A stretch of 64,000 nucleotides of DNA from Pseudomonas serboccidentalis (GTDB taxonomy: Bacteria > Pseudomonadota > Gammaproteobacteria > Pseudomonadales > Pseudomonadaceae), in contig NZ_CP101655.1 in assembly GCF_028830055.1 (NCBI RefSeq), forward strand, positions 3,728,453-3,792,452, written 5' to 3'. Position numbers and translations under genes: made by a program. The notes below the pieces were generated by a model, which saw nothing but the letters and a program-made list of their open reading frames with translations, made no database searches and had not been told where the DNA came from. Numbering within the stretch: position 1 is the stretch's first letter; each line of letters opens with the position of its first letter. Positions 44,275 to 53,288 of the stretch are shown one piece after another.

Positions 44275-44302
44275 ATTATAGGGATGCCCCCACCCATGTC
44301 AA
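44275..44302 (-). promoter_or_regulatory. Perfect-consensus promoter of yceD-rpmF-plsX-fab
   Basis: TTGACA (44302-44297), 16-base spacer, TATAAT (44280-44275): both hexamers are exact. The predicted start at about 44268 is 2-3 bases before the yceD ATG. Confidence 0.85.
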
Positions 44303-44370
44303 AGGAAATTGTGCCCTGTCCGTCACTTGCGTGCCTCCGCTAGAATTCGCACCAGCCTCAGGAGACGCCA

Positions 44371-44949
44371 ATGCTGCCTTTATTACTTGCTTCCAGCTCG
44401 ACTTATCGTCGGGAATTGCTCGCCCGCCTGCACCTGCCGTTCGTCTGCAGCTCGCCGGATATCGACGAAAGCCACCAACCGGGTGAGTCAGCCATCGAAC
44501 TGGTCAAGCGCCTCGCCGAACAGAAAGCCCGGGCACTGGCCGCCAGCCACCCGGCTCATCTGATTATCGGCTCGGACCAGGTTGCCGTGCTCGGCGAGCG
44601 CATCATCGGCAAACCACACACCTTCGACAAGGCCCGCGAGCAGCTGCTGGCCGCCAGCGGCGCCAGTGTGACATTCCTTACCGGCCTGGCGCTGCTCAAC
44701 AGCCAGACCGGTCACTGTCAGGTCGACTGCGTGCCGTTCACCGTGCACATGCGCCAACTCGACGAGGCGCGCATCGAGCGCTACCTGCGCCTGGAGCAGC
44801 CCTACGACTGCGCCGGCAGCTTCAAGGCCGAAGGCTTGGGCGTGAGCCTGTTTCAGTCCACCGAAGGACCTGACGCCACCAGCCTGATCGGCCTGCCGCT
44901 GATTCGCCTGATCGACATGCTGCTGGCCGAAGGCGTACAGATCCCTTAA
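44371..44949 (+). CDS. maf: Maf-type nucleoside triphosphate pyrophosphatase (YceF class)
   Basis: 192 residues with CAGGAGAC before the ATG. LLASSSTYRRELLARLHLPF at the start, SDQVAVLGERIIGKP (about 70) and GSFKAEGLGVSLFQSTEGPDATSLIGLPL are the Maf motifs. The YceF class hydrolyses modified nucleotides such as m7GTP. It is divergent from yceD. Confidence 0.92.
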   Translation: MLPLLLASSSTYRRELLARLHLPFVCSSPDIDESHQPGESAIELVKRLAEQKARALAASHPAHLIIGSDQVAVLGERIIGKPHTFDKAREQLLAASGASVTFLTGLALLNSQTGHCQVDCVPFTVHMRQLDEARIERYLRLEQPYDCAGSFKAEGLGVSLFQSTEGPDATSLIGLPLIRLIDMLLAEGVQIP

Positions 44950-44951
44950 AG

Positions 44952-45022
44952 CAAAAGATCGCAGCCTGCGGCAACTCCTACACCGATCTCTGTAGGAGCT
45001 GCCGCAGGCTGCGATCTTTTGA
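44952..45022. repeat. REP-like repeat, family A, inverted order (copy 5)
   Basis: AAAAGATCGCAGCCTGCGGC...CTCCTACA then TGTAGGAGCTGCCGCAGGCTGCGATCTTTT: the arms are in the opposite order to the other copies. It lies between the converging maf and sppA genes and could terminate both. Confidence 0.75.
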
Positions 45023-45033
45023 CTTGAAACGAA

Positions 45034-46023
45034 TTAACGCAACGAAGGCCCGTGGAAACCCATCCACATCGCCAACTGCTCAGCCACACTGGCGCCGAGC
45101 TTCTTCGAGAAGCGATCAAACGGCGATTCCTGAACGGTGAAGTCCACCAGTTCTTTCTCGCCGATCACATCACGCGCCACCGAACTGGCGTTACCCAGAC
45201 CATCGATCAGCCCCAGCGGCAGCGCCTGCTCGCCGGACCAGACCAGCCCGGAGTACAGCTCTGGATGCTCCTTGTCCTTCAGGCGATCGCCACGACCCTG
45301 CTTGACGCTGTTGATGAACTGCTTGTGCGTGGTGTCCAGCACGGTCTGCCAGAACGCGGTTTCGTCAGGCTTCTGCGGCTGGAACGGATCCAGGAACGAC
45401 TTGTGCTCACCCGAAGTGTAAGTGCGACGCTCGACACCCAGCTTGTCCATGGTGCCGACAAAACCGTAACCCGCCGCCGTTACACCGATGGAGCCGACCA
45501 GACTGGCCTTGTCGGCATAGATCTGATCCGCCGCACTGGCGATGTAATAGGCACCGGACGCGCCGAGATCAGAGATCACTGCGTACACCTTGGTATCCGG
45601 ATGCAGACCACGCAGACGCTTGATCTCGTCATACACGTAACCCGACTGCACCGGACTGCCGCCCGGGCTGTTGATCCGCAGGATCACGCCCTTGACCTTC
45701 TTGTCTTCGAAGGCCGCTCGCAGACTGCCCACAATATTGTCGGCGCTGGCAGGCTCCTTGTCGGCGATCACGCCGGTGACATCGATCAGCGCGGTGTAAT
45801 TCGGACCCCGGGTGGCGCTCTTTTCCATGTCCATCAACGGAGTGAACAGAATCAGCGCAACAAACAGATAAACAAACGTCAGCAGCTTGAAGAAAATCCC
45901 CCAACGCCGCGAGCGACGCTGTTCCTGCACACTGGCCAGCAACGTCTTTTCCAACAGCTTCCAGCTTTTCTCGTCACCGTCGTCGGCACTTGCCTTGGCC
46001 GGTGCTTTCCATTCGTCGGTCAT
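45034..46023 (-). CDS. sppA: Signal peptide peptidase SppA-type (S49) membrane protease
   Basis: 329 residues. One membrane anchor at about 43-64 (FFKLLTFVYLFVALILFTPLM), then the S49 domain with NSPGGSPVQSGYVYDEI. The catalytic Ser is in DLGASGAYYIASAAD and the Lys in SGEHKSFLDPF. It is the short SppA form that degrades released signal peptides at the inner membrane. It follows the HAD gene by 24 bases. Confidence 0.92.
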   Translation of the reverse strand: MTDEWKAPAKASADDGDEKSWKLLEKTLLASVQEQRRSRRWGIFFKLLTFVYLFVALILFTPLMDMEKSATRGPNYTALIDVTGVIADKEPASADNIVGSLRAAFEDKKVKGVILRINSPGGSPVQSGYVYDEIKRLRGLHPDTKVYAVISDLGASGAYYIASAADQIYADKASLVGSIGVTAAGYGFVGTMDKLGVERRTYTSGEHKSFLDPFQPQKPDETAFWQTVLDTTHKQFINSVKQGRGDRLKDKEHPELYSGLVWSGEQALPLGLIDGLGNASSVARDVIGEKELVDFTVQESPFDRFSKKLGASVAEQLAMWMGFHGPSLR

Positions 46024-46047
46024 GCGCTGTACCCCAGCAAAAACGTA

Positions 46048-46710
46048 TTAAGCCTGCTGTCCCAGCCAGGCATGCAATTCACTAAACCGGTCGATCGACA
46101 GGCGCGGCTCGAACTGCTGCAGCGATTCAATGGACTGCGCGCCATAACTGACCGCCACAGACGCCATGCCTGCATTGCGCGCCATCAGCAGATCGAAGGA
46201 CGAATCCCCCACCATCAACGCCTGCTCGGGCCGAACACCGCAATGCGCGAGAATCTGCTCCAGCATCAGCGGATGCGGCTTGCTCGCGGTCTCGTCGGCG
46301 GCGCGAGTGATATCGAAGTAATCTTCCCAGCCATTGGCTTTGAGCACCCGATCCAGTCCGCGACGATTCTTGCCGGTTGCCACCGCCAGGTGATAACCCT
46401 GCTCGCGAAAAGACGCCATCGACTCGACTACACCCTCGAACAGCGGCGAAGGTACGGTTTCTGCCGCAATGTAGTGATCGGCGTAATACTCGCGAAACAA
46501 GGTCATCTCGGCATCACTGATTTCCGGATACAAAGTGCGGATCGCCTCGGGCAAGCCCAGGCCGATGATGCCTTTGACGGCAAAATCATCACGCAATTCG
46601 AAACCGGAACGCCCGGACGCAGAATGCATCGCCTCGACAATCCGACCAATGGAATCGGCGAGGGTGCCGTCCCAATCGAAAATCAGCAGCTTGTAATCAG
46701 ATGGGCGCAC
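46048..46710 (-). CDS. HAD-superfamily phosphatase (phosphoglycolate phosphatase-like)
   Basis: 220 residues from a GTG. Motif I is [20 protein letters not shown] (about 9-28), motif III Lys lies near [13 protein letters not shown], and motif IV is [17 protein letters not shown]. It is subfamily IA with a helical cap. Its substrate is not known, and gph is only a nearest-family guess. It overlaps rluC by 14 bases. Confidence 0.9.
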   Translation of the reverse strand: MRPSDYKLLIFDWDGTLADSIGRIVEAMHSASGRSGFELRDDFAVKGIIGLGLPEAIRTLYPEISDAEMTLFREYYADHYIAAETVPSPLFEGVVESMASFREQGYHLAVATGKNRRGLDRVLKANGWEDYFDITRAADETASKPHPLMLEQILAHCGVRPEQALMVGDSSFDLLMARNAGMASVAVSYGAQSIESLQQFEPRLSIDRFSELHAWLGQQA

Positions 46711-47659
46711 TCAATCGCTCCACGGTCTTGGCCCACATTTCGTCGACCGGCGCCTGCAGCTTGAGCTCACCGCCATCGGGCAGCGGCACGGTCAGCATGT
46801 AGGCGTGGAGGAACAGGCGCTTGCCGCCCAGATCACGGATTTCCTTACTGAAACCGTCATCGCCGTACTTGGTGTCGCCGGCAATGCAGTGCCCGGCGTG
46901 CAACGTGTGGACGCGGATCTGGTGGGTGCGACCGGTGATCGGCTTGGCTTCGATCAGGGTGGCAAAGTCGCCAAAGCGACGCAGGACCTTGAACACGGTC
47001 ACAGACTCCTTGCCCTCCTCCTCGTCGACCTCGACCATGCGCTCGCCGGAGCGCAGATTGCTCTTGCCGAGCGCCGCACGGACTTGCTTGATCGAGGTCG
47101 CCCAGTTGCCGCGAACCAGCGCCATGTAACGCTTGTCGACACCGTCACCGCGCAATGCGGCGTGCAAGTGACGCAACATGCTGCGCTTCTTGGCGATCAT
47201 CAGCAGACCGGAGGTATCACGATCGAGACGGTGAACCAGCTCCAGCTCCTTGGTATCGGGACGCAACTGACGAAAGGCTTCGATGACGCCGTAATTCAAG
47301 CCGCTGCCACCGTGAACCGCAATGCCGGCGGGCTTGTTGATCACGATCAGGGCTTTGTCTTCGTAGACAATCGAGGCTTCCAGACGCTGCAACAACCCTT
47401 GAGCCAGAGGCACAGGTTCGTCGCGCTCAGGCACACGAACGGGCGGCACGCGCACGATATCGCCGGCCTGCAGCTTGTATTCGGGCTTGATCCGCCCCTT
47501 GTTCACACGCACTTCGCCTTTACGCAAAATGCGGTAAATCAAGGTCTTGGGCACGCCTTTGAGCCGGGCAAGCAGGAAATTGTCGATTCGTTGGCCGGCA
47601 TACTCCGGCGAGACTTCAAGCAGTTGAACGCCTGGAGTCGAAGGGGCAGTAGTTGTCAT
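46697..47659 (-). CDS. rluC: 23S rRNA pseudouridine synthase RluC
   Basis: 320 residues from the ATG at 47659. An S4 RNA-binding domain (about 20-80: [34 protein letters not shown]) precedes the catalytic domain with [16 protein letters not shown], whose Asp is the nucleophile. RluC modifies U955, U2504 and U2580 in E. coli. It is divergent from rne, as in many gammaproteobacteria. Confidence 0.94.
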   Translation of the reverse strand: MTTTAPSTPGVQLLEVSPEYAGQRIDNFLLARLKGVPKTLIYRILRKGEVRVNKGRIKPEYKLQAGDIVRVPPVRVPERDEPVPLAQGLLQRLEASIVYEDKALIVINKPAGIAVHGGSGLNYGVIEAFRQLRPDTKELELVHRLDRDTSGLLMIAKKRSMLRHLHAALRGDGVDKRYMALVRGNWATSIKQVRAALGKSNLRSGERMVEVDEEEGKESVTVFKVLRRFGDFATLIEAKPITGRTHQIRVHTLHAGHCIAGDTKYGDDGFSKEIRDLGGKRLFLHAYMLTVPLPDGGELKLQAPVDEMWAKTVERLSAPI

Positions 47660-47687
47660 GCCGCGGATGATAACAATTTTTATGGAA

Positions 47688-47716
47688 TTGAAGCACTTAA
47701 TCATTGCTGCTATAGT
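47688..47716 (+). promoter_or_regulatory. rne promoter
   Basis: TTGAAG (47688-47693), 17-base spacer, TATAGT (47711-47716). The RNA would start near 47722, directly at a small hairpin GCCGC-CAAAA-GCGGC (47724-47738). Confidence 0.7.
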
Positions 47717-47721
47717 CGCGA

Positions 47722-48358
47722 ACGCCGCCAAAAGCGGCCTGGACAGCGGAACCACGGTCAAAAACCGGCCCTGACCAACGCAATTCACCAGGACGCGAGG
47801 CCGTCCTACGGGGCTTTCGCTACGTAACGGTGGAGTTTGCAGTTGTAACAAGCGCAGGTGACATGAGGCCTGAATTACACCGTCGAGCAGAGTTTTCACT
47901 CGCCTGACAGGCAAATATTCGAGGCCAGTTCACAAAGTGCAGTCAGCTGCAGATGACCCCGAGCGAAAGCTTCGGAAACATCGCCTGAATTAGCCATGAT
48001 GCGTGACCTCCCCTTTCGGAGCTCACGGTAAATGCCAACCCGCTGCGGATTCTGCGCGCGGCAGCACCCGAATTATCAGGGATACGTGTAGGGTGGAGAT
48101 GCACAACCGCTGGACTGTGTAGCAATAGGCTTTATCAAGACGCTTCATCTCGTCCACAGCCGCTGGTTGATTCCTCCTCCTGACTGAGTGCTTAAGTAGC
48201 CACAGCAAGCAGGACGCGTACGTCGCGATATCGGCCCAATTGGCCTGACATCGCTGGACACGGGAATGGCCAACCACTCCCGACGCACCTGACACCGACC
48301 GTGAGAAGTCGTGTGTGCCGAACGCCGTTTCCGGCAGCCCGGAAACCGACGGTACTAC
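47722..48358 (+). promoter_or_regulatory. Long 5' untranslated leader of rne
   Basis: About 637 bases separate the predicted start from the rne ATG, and I see no convincing gene in them. In E. coli the rne leader is about 360 bases and lets RNase E limit its own mRNA. The hairpin at the 5' end and AU-rich spots such as AAATATTCG near 47910 are consistent with that kind of control. Confidence 0.55.
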
Positions 48359-51300
48359 ATGAAAAGAATGCTGATTAACGCAACTCAACCCGAAGAGTTG
48401 CGTGTTGCACTGGTAGATGGCCAACGCCTCTACGACCTGGACATCGAATCCGGTGCACGCGAGCAGAAAAAGGCCAACATCTACAAAGGCCGTATCACTC
48501 GCATCGAACCAAGCCTTGAGGCTGCCTTTGTCGATTTCGGCTCCGAGCGCCACGGCTTCCTGCCCCTCAAAGAAATCTCCCGCGAATACTTCAAGAAAGC
48601 CCCTGAAGGCCGCGTCAACATCAAGGACGTCCTGAGCGAAGGCCAGGAAGTCATCGTTCAGGTCGAAAAAGAAGAACGTGGCAACAAGGGCGCCGCCCTG
48701 ACCACCTTCATCAGCCTGGCCGGTCGTTACCTCGTGCTGATGCCGAACAACCCGCGTGCCGGCGGCATCTCCCGTCGCATCGAAGGCGAAGAGCGCAACG
48801 AACTGCGTGAAGCGCTGAACGGCCTGGTTGCACCGGCCGACATGGGTCTGATCGTGCGCACTGCCGGCCTGGGCCGCAGCAGCGAAGAAATGCAGTGGGA
48901 CCTCGACTACCTGCTGCAACTGTGGACCGCCATCAAAGAAGCCTCGCTGGATCGCTCCGCACCCTTCCTGATCTATCAGGAAAGCAACGTGATCATCCGC
49001 GCCATCCGCGATTACCTGCGCCAGGACATCGGCGAAGTGCTGATCGACAGCGTTGAAGCCCAGGACGAAGCCCTGACTTTCATCCGCCAGGTGATGCCGC
49101 AGTACGCCAGCAAGATCAAGCTGTACGAAGACAGCGTTCCGCTGTTCAACCGTTTCCAGATCGAAAGCCAGATCGAGACCGCTTTCCAGCGCGTCGTTGA
49201 ACTGCCTTCCGGCGGCTCCATCGTCATCGATCCGACCGAAGCCCTGGTGTCCATCGACATCAACTCGGCGCGCGCCACCAAAGGCAGCGACATCGAAGAA
49301 ACCGCTCTGCAGACCAACCTTGAAGCTGCCGAAGAAATCGCCCGTCAGTTGCGCCTGCGCGACATCGGCGGCCTGATCGTCATCGACTTCATCGACATGA
49401 CCCCTGCCAAGAACCAGCGCGCCGTGGAAGAGAAAGTCCGCGAATGCCTGGAAGCCGACCGCGCTCGCGTGCAGATCGGCCGCATCTCGCGCTTCGGCCT
49501 GCTGGAAATGTCCCGTCAGCGCCTGCGTCCATCTCTGGGCGAAAGCAGCGGCATCGTCTGCCCACGCTGCAACGGCACCGGCATCATCCGTGACGTTGAA
49601 TCGCTGTCGCTGGCGATCCTGCGCCTGATCGAAGAAGAAGCCCTGAAAGACCGCACTGCCGAAGTGCGCGCTCAGGTGCCGATCCCGGTCGCCGCGTTCC
49701 TGCTCAACGAAAAACGCAACTCGATCACCAAGATCGAACTGCGCACCCGTGCCCGTATCGTCATTCTGCCGAACGATCACCTCGAAACCCCGCATTTCGA
49801 AGTTCAGCGTCTGCGTGACGACAGCCCGGAAGCTGCGACCAACCAGTCCAGCTACGAAATCGCTGCTGCCGCTGCCGAAGTCGAAGAAGTCCAGCCAGCC
49901 GCCGCGACCCGCACCCTGGTTCGCCAGGAGGCAGCCGTTAAAACTGCACCGGCCCGTGCCAACGCTCCGGTTCCGACCGAAGTCGCCGCGCCTGCCGCTC
50001 CAGCACCGGCTCCGGTTGCCGCGCCAGAACCGAGCCTGTTCAAGGGTCTGGTGAAATCGCTGGTCAGCCTGTTCGCCACCAAAGAAGAGCCAGTCGCTCC
50101 GGTCGTGGTTGAAAAACCGGCCACCGAGCGCCCAGCCCGCAACGAAGAGCGTCGCAACGGTCGTCAGCAGAGCCGCAACCGTAACGGTCGCCGCGATGAA
50201 GAACGCAAGCCGCGCGAAGAACGTGCACCGCGTGAAGAGCGCGCCCCACGCGAGCCGCGTGAAGAGCGTCAGCCACGCGAAGCCCGTGAAGTTCGCGAGC
50301 CTCGTGAAGTCCGCACCGAAGCGCCAGCCGCCCGCGAAGAACGCGCTCCACGCGCTCCGCGTGAAGAACGTGCACCGCGTGCTCCACGCGAAGAACGCAA
50401 GCCACGTGGCGAGCGCGAAGAGCGTGTACGTGAACTGCGCGAACCTCTGGACGCTGCCCCGGCCGCTCCAGTTGCTGCCGCAGCTGCTGTGGTTGCCGAA
50501 GAACGTCCGGCTCGTCAGCCACGCGAAGAACGCGCACCGCGTCCGCCGCGTGAAGAGCGTCAACCGCGCGCCGAACAGGCCGCTGCTGCCGTCGCTGAGG
50601 AAGAAGTCAACACTAACGAAGAGCAACTGCCGGAAGACGGTCAGGACAACGCCGAAGGCGATCGTCCACGTCGTCGCTCCCGTGGTCAGCGTCGTCGCAG
50701 CAACCGTCGCGAGCGTCAGCGTGATGCCAACGGCAACGTGATCGAAGGTTCGGAAGAATCCGAGTCCGGCGAAAACGCTGCACCGAGCGCTACCGATCTG
50801 GCTGCCGGCCTGGCCGTGACCGCCGCTGTTGCCAGCAGCGTGATCAGCGCGCCAGCCGAAGCACAGGCGCACGAGCAAGCCGAACGCGCCACCGCTGCCA
50901 CCCTGGAAACTACTCCAGTGGAAGCGCCGGTTGTCGAAGCAACTACCCCAGTGGAAGTTGTTGCTGCTCCGGAAGTCGAAGTCGCCCCGGTTCGCGAAGC
51001 TCAGCCTCAGGTTGAAGCGGCTGCAGAACCTGTAGTCGAAGCGCCCGTCGTGGCCGCAGAGCCGGTTGTTGAAACCGTCGCTGAAACCGTGACCGAAACC
51101 GTGCGTGAAGTTCGCGAAGAACAGACCGCTTTCAACTGGGTTGCCGAGCCTGCCGTCGCTGAAACTCCAGCGCCAGTCGTTGAGGCCCCGGTGGTTGAAG
51201 AAGCCAAGGCTGCCGAGCCAGTGGTTGAAGCAGTTGAACCTGCTCCAGCACCAGTGGTTGAAGCACCGGTCGTCGAAGCGCCAGTGGTTGCCGAAGAGCC

Positions 51301-51589
51301 TGCTCCAGTGGTTGAAGCCACTCCGGTCAGCGCCCTGACGCCAAACGGCCGTGCACCGAACGACCCACGTGAAGTGCGTCGCCGCAAGCGTGAAGCCGAG
51401 CGCCTGCAGAAGGAAGCCGAACTGGCTGCCGCTGCTGCTCCGGCGGCTGAAGTGGTCGAGGTTGCTTCCGCGACTGAAGAAGCCGTGGTTGAGTCGGTCA
51501 TCGCCGAAGCACCACGCTCCGTTCAGGACGCGGTCGAACATCACCAAGAGGCCGAGGAAAAAGAACACGAGCCTAAACCGCTCGTGTAA
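48359..51589 (+). CDS. rne: Ribonuclease E
   Basis: 1076 residues from the ATG at 48359 ([32 protein letters not shown]). The S1 domain lies at about 37-120. The DNase I-like catalytic core has [30 protein letters not shown] and VIDFIDM (metal Asp residues near 300 and 345). The Zn-link is CPRCNGTG near 404. After about 520 the protein is disordered: Arg/Glu-rich PREER repeats (about 605-720 and again near 720-745), then an Ala/Val/Glu/Pro-rich stretch, then [25 protein letters not shown] near 1000. These are the short motifs reported for Pseudomonas degradosome assembly. Confidence 0.97.
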   Translation: MKRMLINATQPEELRVALVDGQRLYDLDIESGAREQKKANIYKGRITRIEPSLEAAFVDFGSERHGFLPLKEISREYFKKAPEGRVNIKDVLSEGQEVIVQVEKEERGNKGAALTTFISLAGRYLVLMPNNPRAGGISRRIEGEERNELREALNGLVAPADMGLIVRTAGLGRSSEEMQWDLDYLLQLWTAIKEASLDRSAPFLIYQESNVIIRAIRDYLRQDIGEVLIDSVEAQDEALTFIRQVMPQYASKIKLYEDSVPLFNRFQIESQIETAFQRVVELPSGGSIVIDPTEALVSIDINSARATKGSDIEETALQTNLEAAEEIARQLRLRDIGGLIVIDFIDMTPAKNQRAVEEKVRECLEADRARVQIGRISRFGLLEMSRQRLRPSLGESSGIVCPRCNGTGIIRDVESLSLAILRLIEEEALKDRTAEVRAQVPIPVAAFLLNEKRNSITKIELRTRARIVILPNDHLETPHFEVQRLRDDSPEAATNQSSYEIAAAAAEVEEVQPAAATRTLVRQEAAVKTAPARANAPVPTEVAAPAAPAPAPVAAPEPSLFKGLVKSLVSLFATKEEPVAPVVVEKPATERPARNEERRNGRQQSRNRNGRRDEERKPREERAPREERAPREPREERQPREAREVREPREVRTEAPAAREERAPRAPREERAPRAPREERKPRGEREERVRELREPLDAAPAAPVAAAAAVVAEERPARQPREERAPRPPREERQPRAEQAAAAVAEEEVNTNEEQLPEDGQDNAEGDRPRRRSRGQRRRSNRRERQRDANGNVIEGSEESESGENAAPSATDLAAGLAVTAAVASSVISAPAEAQAHEQAERATAATLETTPVEAPVVEATTPVEVVAAPEVEVAPVREAQPQVEAAAEPVVEAPVVAAEPVVETVAETVTETVREVREEQTAFNWVAEPAVAETPAPVVEAPVVEEAKAAEPVVEAVEPAPAPVVEAPVVEAPVVAEEPAPVVEATPVSALTPNGRAPNDPREVRRRKREAERLQKEAELAAAAAPAAEVVEVASATEEAVVESVIAEAPRSVQDAVEHHQEAEEKEHEPKPLV

Positions 51590-51603
51590 TTCCCGAAGCC
51601 GTT

Positions 51604-51642
51604 AAAAAGCCCCGCCCGGTGAAAACCTGGCGGGGCTTTTTT
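51604..51642 (+). terminator. Rho-independent terminator after rne
   Basis: AAAAAGCCCCGCC - loop - GGCGGGGCTTTTTTA, 15 bases after the rne stop. Confidence 0.9.
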
Positions 51643-51652
51643 ATTCCATTCA

Positions 51653-51717
51653 GAAGATCAAAAGATCGCTGCCTGCGGCGATCCCCTGTAGGAGCTGCCG
51701 CAGGCTGCGATCTTTTA
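51653..51717. repeat. REP-like repeat, family A, inverted order (copy 6)
   Basis: AGATCAAAAGATCGCTGCCTGCGGC then TGTAGGAGCTGCCGCAGGCTGCGATCTTTT. It touches the mocA-like stop codon (51715). Confidence 0.75.
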
Positions 51718-52311
51718 ATTCCCGGTAAACACCAACGCTTCAGGCACATCGATATCCCACACCACCCCGGGATCATCCACCGCCACCTCCACTACCCGCC
51801 CCTGCTTGAACAACAGCCTGGCGCCACGATCACCGCTCAAGGCCTGCAGCCCCGGTCCGAACGAACGCCCGAACCCCACCGGATGCCCGAACTCGCCCTC
51901 CTGTACCGGCACACTCACGGCGTCCTCAGCCATCGCCGTCACTACCCGTTCAATACTCGACGGCAAGATAAACGGCATATCGCCCAGCACAATCAACCAG
52001 CCATCCGCCTCCGGGCACGCCGCAACGCCAGCCGCGATGCTGTCGCCCATCCCGGTCGATTCAATCGACACCACGTCACAGCCATAAGCCTGCGCCATAC
52101 GCATCACCTGCGGTCGCGCTTCTGTGGTCACCAGCACCCGCTTGTCGAGATTGGCCGGAAGGTTCAGCAACACCTGCTCGATCGCCGAACGCACCGCGCC
52201 ATCGCGCCCGGTGCAATCGGCCAGCAGCTTATCTTTATCGGCACCGGCAACCTGGCGAAAACGACTGCCCTCGCCCGCCGCCAGTACAATCACTGCGATG
52301 GATCGACTCAT
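51715..52311 (-). CDS. mocA: MocA-like molybdenum cofactor nucleotidyltransferase
   Basis: 198 residues: VIVLAAGEGSRFRQVAGADKDKLLA (about 7-31), GMGDSIAAGVAACPEADGWLIVLGDMPFI and GHPVGFGRSF. This is the MobA-like fold that adds CMP to molybdopterin for xanthine-oxidase-family enzymes. It is last in the operon after xdhC and the molybdenum hydroxylase subunits, which would use the cofactor (ATGA overlap with xdhC). Confidence 0.88.
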   Translation of the reverse strand: MSRSIAVIVLAAGEGSRFRQVAGADKDKLLADCTGRDGAVRSAIEQVLLNLPANLDKRVLVTTEARPQVMRMAQAYGCDVVSIESTGMGDSIAAGVAACPEADGWLIVLGDMPFILPSSIERVVTAMAEDAVSVPVQEGEFGHPVGFGRSFGPGLQALSGDRGARLLFKQGRVVEVAVDDPGVVWDIDVPEALVFTGN

Positions 52312-53288
52312 GCTCCCTCCACGGCTTTCTTCTGTTTCAACTCGACGCCGTTCTTGATCGCGACAATCTCCGCCAACAACGACAGGGCAATCTCCGCCGG
52401 CGAATGGCTGCCGATGTGCAAGCCTATCGGCCCGTGCAGACGGTTGATCGCCTCAGGTGACAAGCCTAGCTGAGCCAGATTGTTCCGGCGCTTCTGGCTG
52501 TTGACCCGCGACCCGAGCGCACCGACATAGAACGCCGGCGAATCGAGTGCGGTGAGCAACGCCATGTCGTCCAGGCGTGGATCGTGGGTCAGCGCGACGA
52601 TGGCCGTGCGCTCGTCGGTCTGAATGCTCAACACGGCATCATCCGGCATGCCCGGGACAAAACGGCCGTGGTGCTCTTCCCAGCCGTAAACGAACTCCGT
52701 GCGCGGATCGCAGATCAGCACTTCGAAATCCAGCAGCCGGGCCATGTCGGCCACGTAACGCGACAGCTGTCCGGCGCCGATCAACAGCAGACGCCAGCGC
52801 GGGCCATAAATGGCGCGCAGGGTTTTGCCGTCGAATGCCAGCGCATCGGATTTGCTCGCCGCCGACAGCAGCACCCCACCGGTTTCGATGTTCAGCTCAC
52901 GCGCAACAATCTCATGGGCCTCACAACGGGCGAGCAACTCGGCAACCCACGCTGGATCACCGACCCGCTCTTCGGTCAGGCGCAACGTGCCGCCACAGGG
53001 CAAGCCGAACCGCGCGGCCTCCTCCCGGGTGACGCCGTAGGTAATCAGCTGCACCGGTGGCCCGTCGCTGGCGATGCGCCCGTCGTGCAGACGCGCGATC
53101 AGGTCATCCTCGACGCAGCCGCCCGACACCGAGCCGATCACCACGCCATCCTCGCGCAATGCCAGCATCGCCCCCGGCGCCCGCGGCGCTGTGCCCCAGG
53201 TCTGCACCACGCTGAACAGCACCACCCGCTGCCCGGCACGGCGCCATTCGAGCACGCTGCGCAGGACGTTGAGATCGGCGCTGTCCAT
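52308..53288 (-). CDS. xdhC: XdhC-family molybdenum cofactor insertion protein
   Basis: 326 residues from the ATG at 53288. The N-terminal XdhC/CoxI domain shows VLFSVVQTWGTAPRAPGAMLAL and GSVSGGCVEDDL. The C-terminal Rossmann domain shows LIGAGQLSRYVADMARLLDFEVLICDPR and FYVGALGSR. Such proteins bind, sulfurate and hand over the cofactor to their hydroxylase. Its ATG overlaps the stop of the large subunit by one base. Confidence 0.9.
   Translation of the reverse strand: MDSADLNVLRSVLEWRRAGQRVVLFSVVQTWGTAPRAPGAMLALREDGVVIGSVSGGCVEDDLIARLHDGRIASDGPPVQLITYGVTREEAARFGLPCGGTLRLTEERVGDPAWVAELLARCEAHEIVARELNIETGGVLLSAASKSDALAFDGKTLRAIYGPRWRLLLIGAGQLSRYVADMARLLDFEVLICDPRTEFVYGWEEHHGRFVPGMPDDAVLSIQTDERTAIVALTHDPRLDDMALLTALDSPAFYVGALGSRVNSQKRRNNLAQLGLSPEAINRLHGPIGLHIGSHSPAEIALSLLAEIVAIKNGVELKQKKAVEGA

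Noticed and set aside
48023..51568. A 1181-codon open frame antisense to rne.
   Set aside because: It arises from the GC-rich, Glu/Arg/Ala-rich rne codons read backwards; it is Phe/Gly/Arg-rich, has no domain and runs through the rne leader.
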